Of a DNA stretch of 64,000 nt, positions 51,407 through 61,381 are shown piece by piece (position 1 is the stretch's first letter; every line of letters begins with the position of its first letter). The stretch is from Ceratothoa steindachneri. Taxonomy: Eukaryota > Arthropoda > Malacostraca > Isopoda > Cymothoidae. The translations under genes and the position numbers were made by a program. The notes beneath the pieces are model-generated. The model saw only the letters and a program-made list of their open reading frames with translations, ran no database searches and was not told the origin of the DNA. The stretch is from assembly GCA_963969495.1 (NCBI GenBank), contig OZ018330.1, forward strand, positions 65,958,513 through 66,022,512, given 5' to 3'.

Positions 51407-52285
51407 GTGAATCGTGTATTTTTACGGTTGTATACATCCTATAGTCTAGCAACATCTTTTGGTGGCGTAAATCGACTATTTAAATCTTTAAAGAAGATTG
51501 CTAAAAGATCAGATAAGGAAAGCATTATCGCAAGATTGGATAGTTATACTCTACGAAAATCCTTGCGAAAAAGATTTAAGACAAAACATGTAAAGGCACA
51601 AGGTAGAGGTAAGATTTGGCAGATTGATCTTATTGTAATTCAGATATTTTAAAGTTTTAATTATGATATACGCTAAATACTGTTTGTAATTGCCACCTAT
51701 TCTAGATATCCATTTTTAATTTCTTTAAAGTAGAATAATGATCAGGTAGTGTCAAAACCTATATATCTCATGGGAGAAACCAGATGGTGAATATAATATC
51801 GAAGTATATTATGTTCATTTAGGAAACAAAGTTAGTCTTTTAGAGAGCGTGAAAAAACAATAAAGCAAAGACTCAGATATTTTACCTTTAATAATACACG
51901 GAAATATATCGACATCCTGGATGATTTTTCAAAAGCATATAATAATTCTAGACATAGAATGATCGGAAACACAGCGGTTAACGGCATTCCTAATGATGCT
52001 TTACTAAATCAGAGAATTTGAGGCTAAAATTTAATTCTATATAAAATCAGTGAATATGTTCGGATCTCACGCGGTTCCAGCAAATTTAAAAAAGGATACA
52101 AGGTAGAGTGGATTGAAGAAATATACAAGATATATAAAATTTTAATGGTATTAGACATTTATTAGATTGAAGGTTTAAATTGGGAACATTTTTAAAGGGT
52201 ATATGAAGAAGAACTACAGAAAATAAAGTTTGATTCCCGTAAGAAATATGTAGTGGAGAGAATAATAGAAGTAAAGCAGATGTAA
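51407..52285 (+). pseudogene. Retroviral-type integrase of Polinton/Maverick-like kind, degraded
   Basis: The frame 51407-51652 reads YTSYSLATSFGGVNRLFKSL, then LDSYTLRKSLRKRFKTKHVK and KIWQIDLIVIQ, where WQIDL corresponds to the first catalytic Asp. Later pieces read REREKTIKQRLRYFTFNNTR (around the catalytic Glu block) and KYIDILDDFSKAYNNSRHRM. They continue with YVRISRGSSKFKKGYKVEWI and YEEELQKIKF. This succession (FGGVN, YTLHKP-like, WQADL, HR-IG, KGY-P-WTEE, YE-ELQ) is the integrase type seen in Polintons and related elements. The segment with the second Asp is missing between about 51720 and 51830, and many stops interrupt it. No polymerase or capsid gene is nearby. Confidence 0.65.
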
Positions 52286-52387
52286 AACTAATTTTTTTTT
52301 TAGTAAAATGTATAGGGGACCTTAAGTCGTTTAACTCCTATTTTGAGGCATAAAACTTTCCCCACCTATTCGTAAATTATCTATATA

Positions 52388-53249
52388 CAGTCAGTGAAGT
52401 AGGTATAGGCTCCAAAATCGTGCGCCAATACCTATGGTGAATTATCAAGGATCCTCTTTAACTACCTTGAAAAAAAACGACAATAGTATTGGTGTGAAAG
52501 CATGAGGTAGAGTGGGTGGAGCTTAAGTCCTACACAAAAGAAAAAGGTCTTAATTGCCAGGTGTGTTTCGGGTGAGGGGATCAAGTTTTTTGTAGCGCAA
52601 TCTACCTGTTTATCCTGCTGGATTTGCTGTGTGTTTTGTGCATTGTGTGATAATGCCACAAGTCCAGAGTTGAGAAAGGAACAAATTTCAGCGATATCAT
52701 CAATCTATGTGTTCGGAAAGTGCAATAAAGATATATCGATCCAAACCGTCATAGCACTGCGCAGTATACAGAGATGTCAGAAAAATGTATGGCTATGGGA
52801 AATAATGACCCACCATTCCAAGTCTACAGGACTGGGCTGGCGAGAAAAACTTCTGAGAGGACTCTTAAGATGCTTCAGCGACAAGAGGAAGCTGAACCTA
52901 GAATCAAAGCAAAGGAATTGAAAGAAAAGAACCCGCAACTCCCACAACAGGAGTCTGTTAAGACTATCCAACGCTGCCTCAAGGACGACTTCAGTTATGA
53001 GCATCGGGCAACAAGACGTAAACCCATTCTAACTGAGAGACAGAAGAAGAAACTTTTGCAATTTTGTAACAAATATCTGAAGTGGGAGTGAGAAGTGGAA
53101 AAGGGTATTGTGAAGTAACGGGGCTACGTTTAACGTTACCTGGATCCGAGGAAAAAAAGGGCAGGTTAGGCCAGGAACGGACCGTACCACATCAAGTACA
53201 CACAGAGGACAGTCAAGTATCCTGATAGCGTCATGGTATAGGGTGCCTT
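52388..53249 (+). mobile_element. Tc1-like element, 3' part lost
   Basis: A likely left terminus CAGTCAGTGAAGTAGGTATA begins at 52388 after TA. The transposase follows and stops abruptly at about 53249, where a hAT-like terminus begins. The right end is absent from the adjacent sequence, so the hAT probably inserted into it or replaced it. Confidence 0.65.
52650..53240 (+). pseudogene. Tc1-like transposase, N-terminal half
   Basis: A start near 52650 gives MPQVQS and an immediate stop. The frame 52774-53091 then reads LARKTSERTLKMLQRQEEAE and SVKTIQRCLKDDFSYEHRAT. It ends with KPILTERQKKKLLQFCNKYL, the second HTH and linker of Tc1 transposases. Beyond it, frames read WSNGATFNVT-like and RTVKYPDSVMV, where Tc1 proteins read FSDEST and HP-SVMVWG. 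The first catalytic Asp is therefore replaced and the Trp of VMVWG is a stop. The second Asp and Glu are absent. Confidence 0.8.
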
Positions 53250-53395
53250 TGAGAAATGGTTCCCAACCGATTTTGGCTTATAGCCCCCTTAGGAGCCTTA
53301 TTTTTTCCTGTGGCCCATAATCATTATTTTTAGTAGGTAATATGCAGTTTAACTTTACTTTAAAGAATAAAAGATATTAAAACAGCTATTTGTAT
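53250..53395 (-). mobile_element. hAT-like terminus, outer fragment
   Basis: AAATGGTTCCCAACCGATTT and the following TAGCCCCCTTAGGAGCC resemble hAT termini of the GGTTCCCAACC type. It is separated from the hAT transposase at 61535-63295 only by the LTR retrotransposon, and the TGTAT duplication shows that the two flanks were once contiguous. Confidence 0.6.
53391..53395. repeat. Target site duplication TGTAT (left)
   Basis: A 5-bp sequence immediately before the first LTR, identical to 61377-61381 after the second LTR. Confidence 0.93.
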
Positions 53396-53826
53396 TGTGG
53401 AGAAATGGCTACATTAAGCATCCTGGAGGAGTATAGGTACATTAAAGCCCCCCTCCCTTATGAGGAGAAGCGCGGGAAAGGTAGCCGGTGAAAATGCTTA
53501 CCATGTGTGCTCTCCCCGCCGCTGTGGGCAGTTGGACCTAACATCTGTTTGAAGGCGACCACCTAAGGTCCTTAAACGGCGCTCTAACGATCGAATTACC
53601 TACGAGACCCATAAACCCGTGGTTATGGAAAAAAAAGCAGGGCGAGTCAGAAGGCACGCCAAGTAGCGGTGCGGTTGCGAGCCTATAATTTGCGAGCTGA
53701 CTTGGGCACCCCTGTGCCACCTCAGGAATTCTCGCACTCCCCAGATGCTAACTCACCATTCGCTCTCCTTCCCCTTTGCCTCTGTGGCCTGGTCACTTCC
53801 CCCTTTAGATGGGGCGGCAATCCGCC

Positions 53827-53834
53827 TATAAATA
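53827..53834 (+). promoter_or_regulatory. Candidate TATA box in 5' LTR
   Basis: TATAAATA in a GC-richer context, conserved at 60277-60284 in the 3' LTR. It is the likely core promoter for the genomic transcript. Confidence 0.5.
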
Positions 53835-53847
53835 AGCCCCGCAAAGA

Positions 53848-54050
53848 AAGACAAGAGATTATCACAAGTCGATCCGCCAGAGGAGGATTAGTTCGTGAAG
53901 ATCGATCCATCGGCAAGACAAGAAGATTATTAGTAGTCGATTCGCCAGAAGAAAGATTAGTTCGTGAAGATCGATCTTTCAGCCAGACAAAAAGATTAGA
54001 ACTCGATACTCCAGAAGGAGGGGTAGTTTGTGAAGATCGATCCTTCAGCC
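53848..54050 (+). repeat. Three-copy ~68-bp tandem repeat in 5' LTR
   Basis: Units contain AGTCGAT.CGCCAGA, TTAGTTCGTGAAGATCGATC and a following CAGCC/CGGC. It is repeated in the 3' LTR at 60299-60500. It lies just downstream of the TATA box, so it would sit in the R or early leader region. Confidence 0.9.
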
Positions 54051-54915
54051 ATACTAGACTATTTCCGTGAGAAACGATAGGATCAGATTGAGAAAATCGA
54101 TCCCCCCTTTCAGGGCCGTATTAACCTAAATAGTCAAGTTTTATATCGGTGCCATACCGAAGAAGACTTTTCAGTCTGCAAAGAAGTCCGACTGAAGAAA
54201 AGCAAAGCCACTCACACTCGAGCGACTCTCACATCTCAAGCTCCGTAAGAGTGAGAGGAGAAGAACTCTGCCCCAACGAGCTCCCGTTCTTTAATTACTT
54301 TGAAGAATCAGCCCCCGTCACAGGCGACGAAAATTCAAGCAGCGGCCACAACACTTCAAAGCGAGAGATAAGTCCTCCAGCCACATCCGGCAATCCCTAA
54401 TACCTACCTGTAAGTTAACAATAACATTTATATCTCTATTGCGATAGTAGAAGTTTAGTACGTCCCACGTTTTAAAGGAGAGTAGAAACCATTGTTCTTG
54501 AACCTAGGTCATATGTGTTTGTAGACGAGAGTACGTTAATTTAATGTTTAACGCTAATCAAATAGAGTCGCGATAAAAAAATACTAATCGGCAATTGGTA
54601 TGTTTACGGGAAGCCTATTTGTTTATGTTTTGTCATTGAAAGATCTTTGAGGCCAAAGATAGAAATGTGTTTACTGTTGGTGTGTAATATTTAAGTTTTT
54701 AATTTAAAATACATGTTTATTTTGGTAGATTCTGGTGTTTCCTCTTATCCTTATGTGTTTAAAAATAGCTCTTCCTTAAGAACTAAACCACTAAATTAGC
54801 ACTCTTAGAACAAAGCCTACTTCATCATAGAAGTAACGCACGCCCCTTAAAGCATACCGATACTAAAAGGGTGTCAAAAAGTATAGTGATAAAAACCAAG
54901 GGTCATTTTACGACA

Positions 54916-55138
54916 TATTATAAAAGTGGTGTCAGGTCTAGAGGTTTTATATTAGAAAGAACCCAACAGTCTCTATTTAAGGAAGAGCTAACACATAAAA
55001 GGAACACCAGGAATAATAGAATATTTGACGAGTGGGAAATTGGTAAAGTTAGACGTGGATACCATCTAAAGGTAATTGTTAGGCCAAGTGGTAAGTTTCG
55101 GTGGTGGAGTAGGTCAGGCTTGATTAAAAACAAGGTAG
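54916..55138 (+). other. Leader region of the LTR retrotransposon
   Basis: Non-coding leader between the LTR and gag. TGGTGTCAGGTCTAG at about 54928 is the only primer-binding-site candidate, about 12 bases from the LTR end. I could not match it to a tRNA with confidence. Confidence 0.4.
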
Positions 55139-56240
55139 ATGACTGACATAAGCGCGATGGCATTGTTTGACCTTTATCGGAAGCGAGGTCAAAGCCTCGG
55201 ACTGGAAAGAACCGAGCGGAACTCGTTTATTCAGGAGAAAGAGAGAAACGAAAGAGAAGAAAGAAGAGAGGAACGTAAAATGAAAATGGAAGCTGATGAA
55301 AGAAGAGAAAAGGCGAAAATGGAAGCTGATGAAAGAAGAGAAAAGACGAAAATGGAAGCTGAGAAAGAGAGAGGATAAGGGCCCACGAAAGAGCTCTTAG
55401 CAAAGACGAGTTAGAGGTGCAGTCAGTGTCATCCAGAACAGAAGTGTCACCAGCAGCCAGCATGAAACTCCCGGAGTACAGGGACGATGAAGATTTATGC
55501 TCATATCTCTCCCATTTTGAGAAAATATTTGAAGTCAATAATTGGGACCTAGAAGAAGATGGGGTCGCCAGACTGTTACCGCTACTCAATCCTAGGATGA
55601 GAGAGATATTCGTATATTTACCCTCAGAAGCGACTGTGGACTATTCCACTCTCAAAGCCGAACTTCTCTCAGCAACAAACCTTAACCCGGAAAAATATAG
55701 GATGAAGTTCAGGCAGTCTCGTATAAGACCTGGACAAACATACAAACACTTTGGCTTTGAGCTTCGTCGAAGCCTACAGTTTTGGATGGAGTCAGAAGGG
55801 GTAGAGAACGAAGTCGCTGCGGTCGTCGACTTCATGCTTAGAGATCAGTTACTAAGTACGCTACCCCAGGAAATCCGTGCATTCGTTAAGGACCGAAAAG
55901 CTTCTACCTTCAACGAGTGTTTGGACGAGGCTGACCTCCACGCAGTAAATCATTGGTTATATCCTAGGGAGTACAAGAAAGAGAAGGCTCCCTCCCAAAG
56001 AAAAATGGGCCGCCACCCAGGCATTTACAGAAGAAGCCCTTTAAGTTCTCAGCAGCAAAAGGAACTTATAAACCAAATTTTGGAGGAGAAAAAAGTCAAA
56101 AAGAAGGTAGGATTCCACAAGGATCATACCCTAATACCGGCACGTATCCCAGGAAGCCCGTCACTTGTTATACCTGCGGGATAATAGGTCACCTGAGTTT
56201 CCAGTGCCCACAGAACTCCCGACTCAGGGAGACATAGAGA
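55139..56240 (+). pseudogene. Gag of the LTR retrotransposon, frameshifted
   Basis: The likely start at 55139 gives MTDISAMALFDLYRKRG, followed by a highly charged coiled-coil with the repeat MEADERREK. A frameshift near 55370 leads to the capsid-like region in 55417-56184 (KLPEYRDDEDLCSYLSHFEK, then QTYKHFGFELRRSLQFWMES). A second shift near 56110 brings the zinc knuckle CYTCGIIGHLSFQC (CX2CX4HX4C, 56166-56207), which is in the pol frame, followed by a TAG. The product would form the particle and bind the RNA through the knuckle. The frame changes may be mutational, since they do not sit at an obvious slippery site. Confidence 0.88.
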
Positions 56241-56246
56241 CAACAG

Positions 56247-59200
56247 GTGCAAAACCTGACTGCCGCGATCCCAGCAGGACAAGCTGATTCGTCCTACGTC
56301 CCCGCGCCAACATCCGAAGGGTCCCAGCAACAGGTAAACTTTCTATTCAACAAAAGTTCGCCAAGCGGCCTACAGTTTGAAGAGGGCACTGTTAATGGGT
56401 GCCGAGTATCCACTTTAGTCAGAGACACCGGATGTACGTGCATAGTGGTATCCGACAAGTTGCTGCCCCCAGTAAACCCTAACCATAAGAAATTTGCAAT
56501 CGTCCACGACTTTTTAGGACGCGACAATCGATTCCCCGTCGTGAGATGTCATATACAATGCAGATATTTCACCGGTTGGACGGACGTGGTAGTAGCCCCG
56601 ATTAAGTTCTGCGCAGTACTAATCGGACAAAACCCCCTAATTTCCCAGCAAGAAGTGGCCCAACAAGTAGTCACCCGGGCACAAGAAGCCCAGAGGAAAG
56701 AGCAACCTGCTAAGTTGACCCCGAGGATTACCCTCGAAGACAATGGGTTCAAATTGACTTCCTTCGCCAGTGCTCAGAAGGAATGCCCCACTCTTAAACC
56801 TCTATGGGAGAAAGCTATTAATGGTGAAATTCTCCAAGTAAAAGGAAAGAAGCCTATCCAGTATATCGTAGAAGACTCACTTCTCTACCGTACTATCAGC
56901 GAGGAGGATAAGGAGAACAAGAAAGCACTGTGTGTACCTCAAGAATACAGGCAAAGAATTTTGAATACCGCGCATGATGGAATATTAGCCGGACACTTTG
57001 GGCACAACAAAACGGCGCAGCAGATATTCTGACACTTTTATTGGCCCCAGGCCGCCAGGAAAATTGTGGCCTATTGCCGATCATGCGAAGTGTGTCAGAA
57101 GGATCCCTCCAGAGGACGGGTACCTCCCGCTCCCTTACAAAAGGTGCCCGTTATTACTGAACCATTCTTTCGAGTGGCTATTGATTTGGTGGGACCAATT
57201 CACCCCCCTTCAAGTGGAGGACACTCCTACATCCTCACCCTAGTGGATTGTGCCACTCGGTTCCCAGATGCCGTGGCCCTACGGAAGATTGACACTATTT
57301 CCTGCGTGGAAGCATTAATTTCAATTTTTGCACGAGTAAGTCTGCCTTAAGAAATTCTATTGGATAGAGGGCACCAATTCACCTCAGAATTGATGGAGTA
57401 TTTTAATAAACTACTGTTAGTCAAGCCAATTTTTACGAGTCCATTTCATCCATCCGCTAACGGAATTTGCGAGAAATTAAACGGGACTCTCAAAAATATA
57501 TTAAAGAAGTTGTGCCAAAACAACCCTACACAGTGGCACAGATACCTACCTGCAGCCTTTTTCGCCTGCCGAGAAATACCTCATCGGACGTTCGGATTCT
57601 CACCCTTTGAGCTATTATACGGGAGAAATGTGCGAGGTCCTATGAGTATTCTTAAGGAATTATTTTCCAACGCGAAGCTCGACCAAGAAATCAAATCGTC
57701 TTACGCCTACGTGATGGATATGCGCGAGCGCCTAGAATACTGCTCTGGCTTAGCTCGAGAGAACGCCGAGAAAAATTTAGCCAAATACTGGGACTACTTC
57801 GATATGAAAGCAAAGGCTCGAAAATTAAAGGCAGGAGATGAAGTCTTATTATTACTCCCGACCGAAAATAATAAGTTATGGGCCCAGTGGAAGGGACCGT
57901 TCGAAGTAATCGAGGCACGGGGTCCAGTCGATTACTTGATAGATACCCCAACAGGGCGAAGAACCTATCACATAAACATGCTAAAAATTTATCACCGCCG
58001 TGCGTGCATAAAGAATATTACCCTTCTAGACGAAGAAGAACCGATGGATACCGTTTACCCGGGTACGCCCCTGCAAGTCATACACACCGTGTGTGTGGAA
58101 AAAGACGAGGAATACGAACTTCCCTCGCTCTCACCTACCCCGGAAGACCCTCGGGTGGATTTAAAGATAAATCCCCACTTAGAGATTCAACAAAAAGCGG
58201 AAATGTTGAACTTGCTCATGGAATTCCCAGAAGTCATTTCTGAAAACCCCGGATGTGCCAAGGATTTTATCCATGAAATAAAACTAAAAACTAATTTAGT
58301 GGTTCGGAGCAAACCATATTCTTTACCGATCAACCTACGAGAAGCTTTGAATAAGGAAGTCCGGAATTTACTAAAATTGGGAATTTTAGAGCCATCGGAG
58401 TCCGATTATTGCTCCCCCATAGTAATGGTTAAGAAACCTGATCAATCATTTCGGATGTGCGTGGACTTCCGAAAATTGAATTCAGTAACCGTTTTCGACG
58501 CCGAGCCCATCCCACTAATAGATCAAAATCTCCATTTATTTGAAGACGCTAAATTCATCACCGAATTGGATTTGTGTAAAGCGTACTATCAAATACCTCT
58601 CGCTAAGGAATCCAAAAAACTGACGGCGTTTGCGACCGAGAGAGGTCTGTTACAGTTTACCAGGCTACCCTTCGGACTACTTACAGCCGGTAGCAATTAT
58701 AATAGGATGATGAGGCGAATTATCGCTGGACTAAGTGACGTGTCGTTTTACTTCGACAACGTGTACGTAGCTACCCGTACATGATGGTCACACTTACACG
58801 CCTTACGCTCATTGCTGGAGAAATTGAAGGAGCAAGGTCTAACCGCCGGGCCAACCAAGTGTTATTTTGCCTACGAATCCATTGACTACCTGGGATTTAA
58901 AATAGGACAAAAACACTTGACTACCCAGCAAGAAAAAGTGGACGCCATAGTCAAGATGCCCCGGGCGAAAACAAAGAAACAACTCCGATCGTTTATGGGA
59001 GCTGCCTCGTTCTATAGGCGTTTTGAAACCACACTTCGCTTCCATTGCGGCCCCACTTAATGATTTGTTAAAAAAGAGAGCGTCAGACCCTGTCACTTGG
59101 AATCCCCATGCAATAACTCAGTTGGAGGTTCTAAAAGGAAAACTCGTAACTGCGCCCATTCTTCGCTTACCAAATCCTAACAAGATCTTCGGCCTTCGCA

Positions 59201-59564
59201 CGGACGCTAGTCAGGACGGGATAGGCGGAGTATTGCTTCAATACGAAGATGACGAAACAGCCTATCCCATAGCTTATGTCAGTAGGAAACTGTTGAGTAG
59301 AGAAAAAGCCTACGCTACTATCGAAATCTAAGCTTTGGCCATAATATGCTCCATAGGTAAATTCAAATATTATCTAATAGGGCGCGAGTTTAAGTTGGAA
59401 TGCGACCATAAACCGTTGTCATACTTAAGTAAATAAAGAGTAATAATGAAAGACTCCTGAGATGGAGTTTACTCTTGATGGAGTACCAGTACTCCATTCA
59501 CTATATAAAAGGGTCCAACAATTGTATGGCCGACTCGTTAAGTCGGAACCCTTTCGACGATTAA
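56247..59564 (+). pseudogene. Pol: protease, integrase, reverse transcriptase, RNase H
   Basis: Domains in order. Protease: VRDTGCTCIVV (DTG at 56424). Integrase zinc region: HDGILAGHFGHNKT and YCRSCEVCQ. Integrase core: FRVAIDLVGP (Asp 57183), LLDRGHQFTSELM (Asp 57363) and CEKLNGTLK (Glu 57471), spacing DD35E. A GPY/F-like end follows: WKGPFEVIEARGPVDYLID and YHINMLKIYHRR. RT: RSKPYSLPINL, SPIVMVKKPDQSFRMCVDFR, LPFGLLTAGSNYNRMM and YFDNVYVA (58749-58760), where Asn replaces the second catalytic Asp. RNase H: LRTDASQDGIGGVLLQ, ECDHKPLSYL, ending ADSLSRNPFDD at about 59561. Stops at 57030, 57348, 58782 and 59329 and frameshifts near 59020 and 59430 make it inactive. The frame 57360-58784 (474 codons) joins integrase to RT without a break. 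Confidence 0.95.
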
Positions 59565-59828
59565 GGAGCAGCCCAACTATTGTATTATAGCAAAGTTAAG
59601 TGTAAATCAGTAGAATTGTAAGTAAGTAGGGGCAAGTAACGCCCTAGTGGTAGGTAAGAAGATCCTAAGTTGGCACAGTAATATAGGAATTAATGTAAGT
59701 TCAGGTGAAATGTTATCGAGGCATTCCCGGGTGAACTAGAATTTATTGTATAATATAATGTTCCGTTAGTTACCCATGTATATTATTGTAAGCGTCGGAT
59801 TGGAACCCCCCCACTCCCGTTATTTTCT

Positions 59829-59844
59829 TAAGGAGGGAGGTGAA
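59829..59844 (+). promoter_or_regulatory. Polypurine tract
   Basis: AAGGAGGGAGGTGAA, a purine run (one T) ending immediately at the 3' LTR, the plus-strand priming site expected for LTR elements. Confidence 0.85.
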
Positions 59845-60276
59845 TGTGGAGAAATGGCTACATTAAGCATCCTGGAGGAGTATAGGTACATTAAAGCCCC
59901 CCTCCCTTCACGAGGAGAAGCGCAGGAAAGGTAGCCGGCGAAAATGCTTACAATGTGTGATATCCCCGCCGCTGTGGGCAGTTGGAGCTAACATCTGTTT
60001 GAAGGCGACCACCTAAGGTCCTTAAACGACGCTTTAACGATCGAATTACCTACGAGACCCATAAACCCGTCGTTATGGAAAAAAAACCGGTGTGAGTCAG
60101 AAGGCACGCCAAGTAGCGGTGCGGTTGCGAGCCTATAATTTGCGAGCTGACTTGGGCACCCCTGTGCCACCTCAGGAATTCTCGCACTCCCCAGATGCTA
60201 ACTCACCATTCGCTCTCCCCCCCCTTTGCCTCTGTGGCCTGGTCACTTCCCCCTTTAGATGGGGCGGCAATCCGCC

Positions 60277-60284
60277 TATAAATA
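60277..60284 (+). promoter_or_regulatory. Candidate TATA box in 3' LTR
   Basis: TATAAATA, equivalent to 53827-53834. Confidence 0.4.
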
Positions 60285-60298
60285 AGGCCCCGCAAAGA

Positions 60299-60500
60299 AA
60301 GACAAGAGATTATCAGAAGTCGATACGCCAGAGGAGGATTAGTTCGTGAAGATCGATCCATCGGCCAGACAAGAAGATTATTAGTAGTCGATTCGCCAGA
60401 AGAAAGATTAGTTCGTGAAGATCGATCTTTCAGCCAGACAAGAAGATTAGAAGTCGATACGCCAGAAGAAGGGTTAGTTCGTGAAGGGTGATCCTTCAGC
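60299..60500 (+). repeat. Three-copy ~68-bp tandem repeat in 3' LTR
   Basis: Same block as 53848-54050, with a few substitutions. Confidence 0.88.
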
Positions 60501-61376
60501 CATACTAGACTATTTCCGTGAGAAACGATAGGATCAGATTGAGAAAATCGATCCCCCCCTTTCAGGGCCGTATTAACCTAAATAGTCAAGTTTTATATCG
60601 GTGCCATACCGAAGAAGACTTTTCAGTCTGCAAAGAAGTCCGACTGAAGAAAAGCAAAGCCACTCACACTCGAGCGACTCACATCTCAAGCTCCATAAGA
60701 GTGAGAGGAGAAGAACCCTGCCCCAACGAGCTTCCGTTCTTTAATTACTTTGAAGAATCAGCCCCCGTCACAGGCGACGAAAATTCAAGCAGCGGCCACA
60801 ACACTTCAAAGCGAGAGATAAGTCCTCCAGCCACATCCGGCAATCCCTAATACCTACCTGTAAGTTAACAATAACATTTATATATCTATTGCGACAGTAG
60901 AAGTTTAGTACGTCCCACGTTTTAAAGGAGAGTAGAAACCATTGTTCTTGAACCTAGGTCATATGTGTTTGTAGACGAGAGTACGTTAATTTAATGTTTA
61001 ACGCTAATCAAATAGAGTCACGATAAAAAAAATACTAATCGGCAATTGGTATGTTTACGGGAAGCCTATTTGTTTATGTTTTGTCATTGAAAGATCTTTG
61101 AGGCCAAAGATAGAAATGTGTTTACTGTTGGTGTGTAATATTTAAGTTTTTAATTTAAAATACATATTTATTTTGGTAGATTCTGGTGTTTCCTCTTATC
61201 CTTATGTGTTTAAAAATAGCTCTTCCTTAAGAACTAAACCACTAAATTAGCACTCTTAGAACAAAGCCTACTTTATCATAGAAGTAACGCACGCCCCTTA
61301 AAGCATACCGATACTAAAAGGGTGTCAAAAAGTATAGTGATCAAAACCAAGGGTCATTTTACGACATGTATTAAGG

Positions 61377-61381
61377 TACAA
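61377..61381. repeat. Target site duplication TGTAT (right)
   Basis: Identical to 53391-53395. Confidence 0.93.

Larger units (their letters stand above)
53396..54915 (+). repeat. 5' LTR
   Basis: 1520 bp, TG...CA ends, nearly identical to 59845-61376 with a few percent differences (not counted exactly). Contains a TATA box, a tandem repeat block and no convincing gene. The frame 53669-54070 is open here but not conserved in the other LTR. Confidence 0.97.
53396..61376 (+). mobile_element. LTR retrotransposon with IN upstream of RT (Gmr1-like Ty3/gypsy)
   Basis: A complete element of 7981 bp. It has two LTRs of about 1.52 kb starting TGTGG and ending CGACA, a TGTAT target duplication, and a polypurine tract before the right LTR. 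The coding order is gag, zinc knuckle, protease, integrase, reverse transcriptase, RNase H. Canonical Ty3/gypsy elements have integrase last, and Ty1/copia elements have it before RT. Here the proteins are gypsy-type (a GPY/F-like integrase end, YFDN for YxDD, RNase H TDAS) yet the order is copia-like. That is the hallmark of Gmr1-like elements. Several stops and frameshifts show this copy is defective, but its LTRs are still very similar. Confidence 0.95.
59845..61376 (+). repeat. 3' LTR
   Basis: 1532 bp, the partner of 53396-54915, with the same TATA box (60277-60284) and tandem block (60299-60500). Followed by TGTAT. Confidence 0.97.

Noticed and set aside
53669..54070. 133-codon frame in the 5' LTR
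   Set aside because: The equivalent frame in the 3' LTR is broken, and much of the predicted peptide is a translated tandem repeat. It is more likely non-coding LTR sequence.
57691..57951. Minus-strand frame opposite the integrase-RT region
   Set aside because: It is the complement of a strongly supported pol frame; no independent motif.
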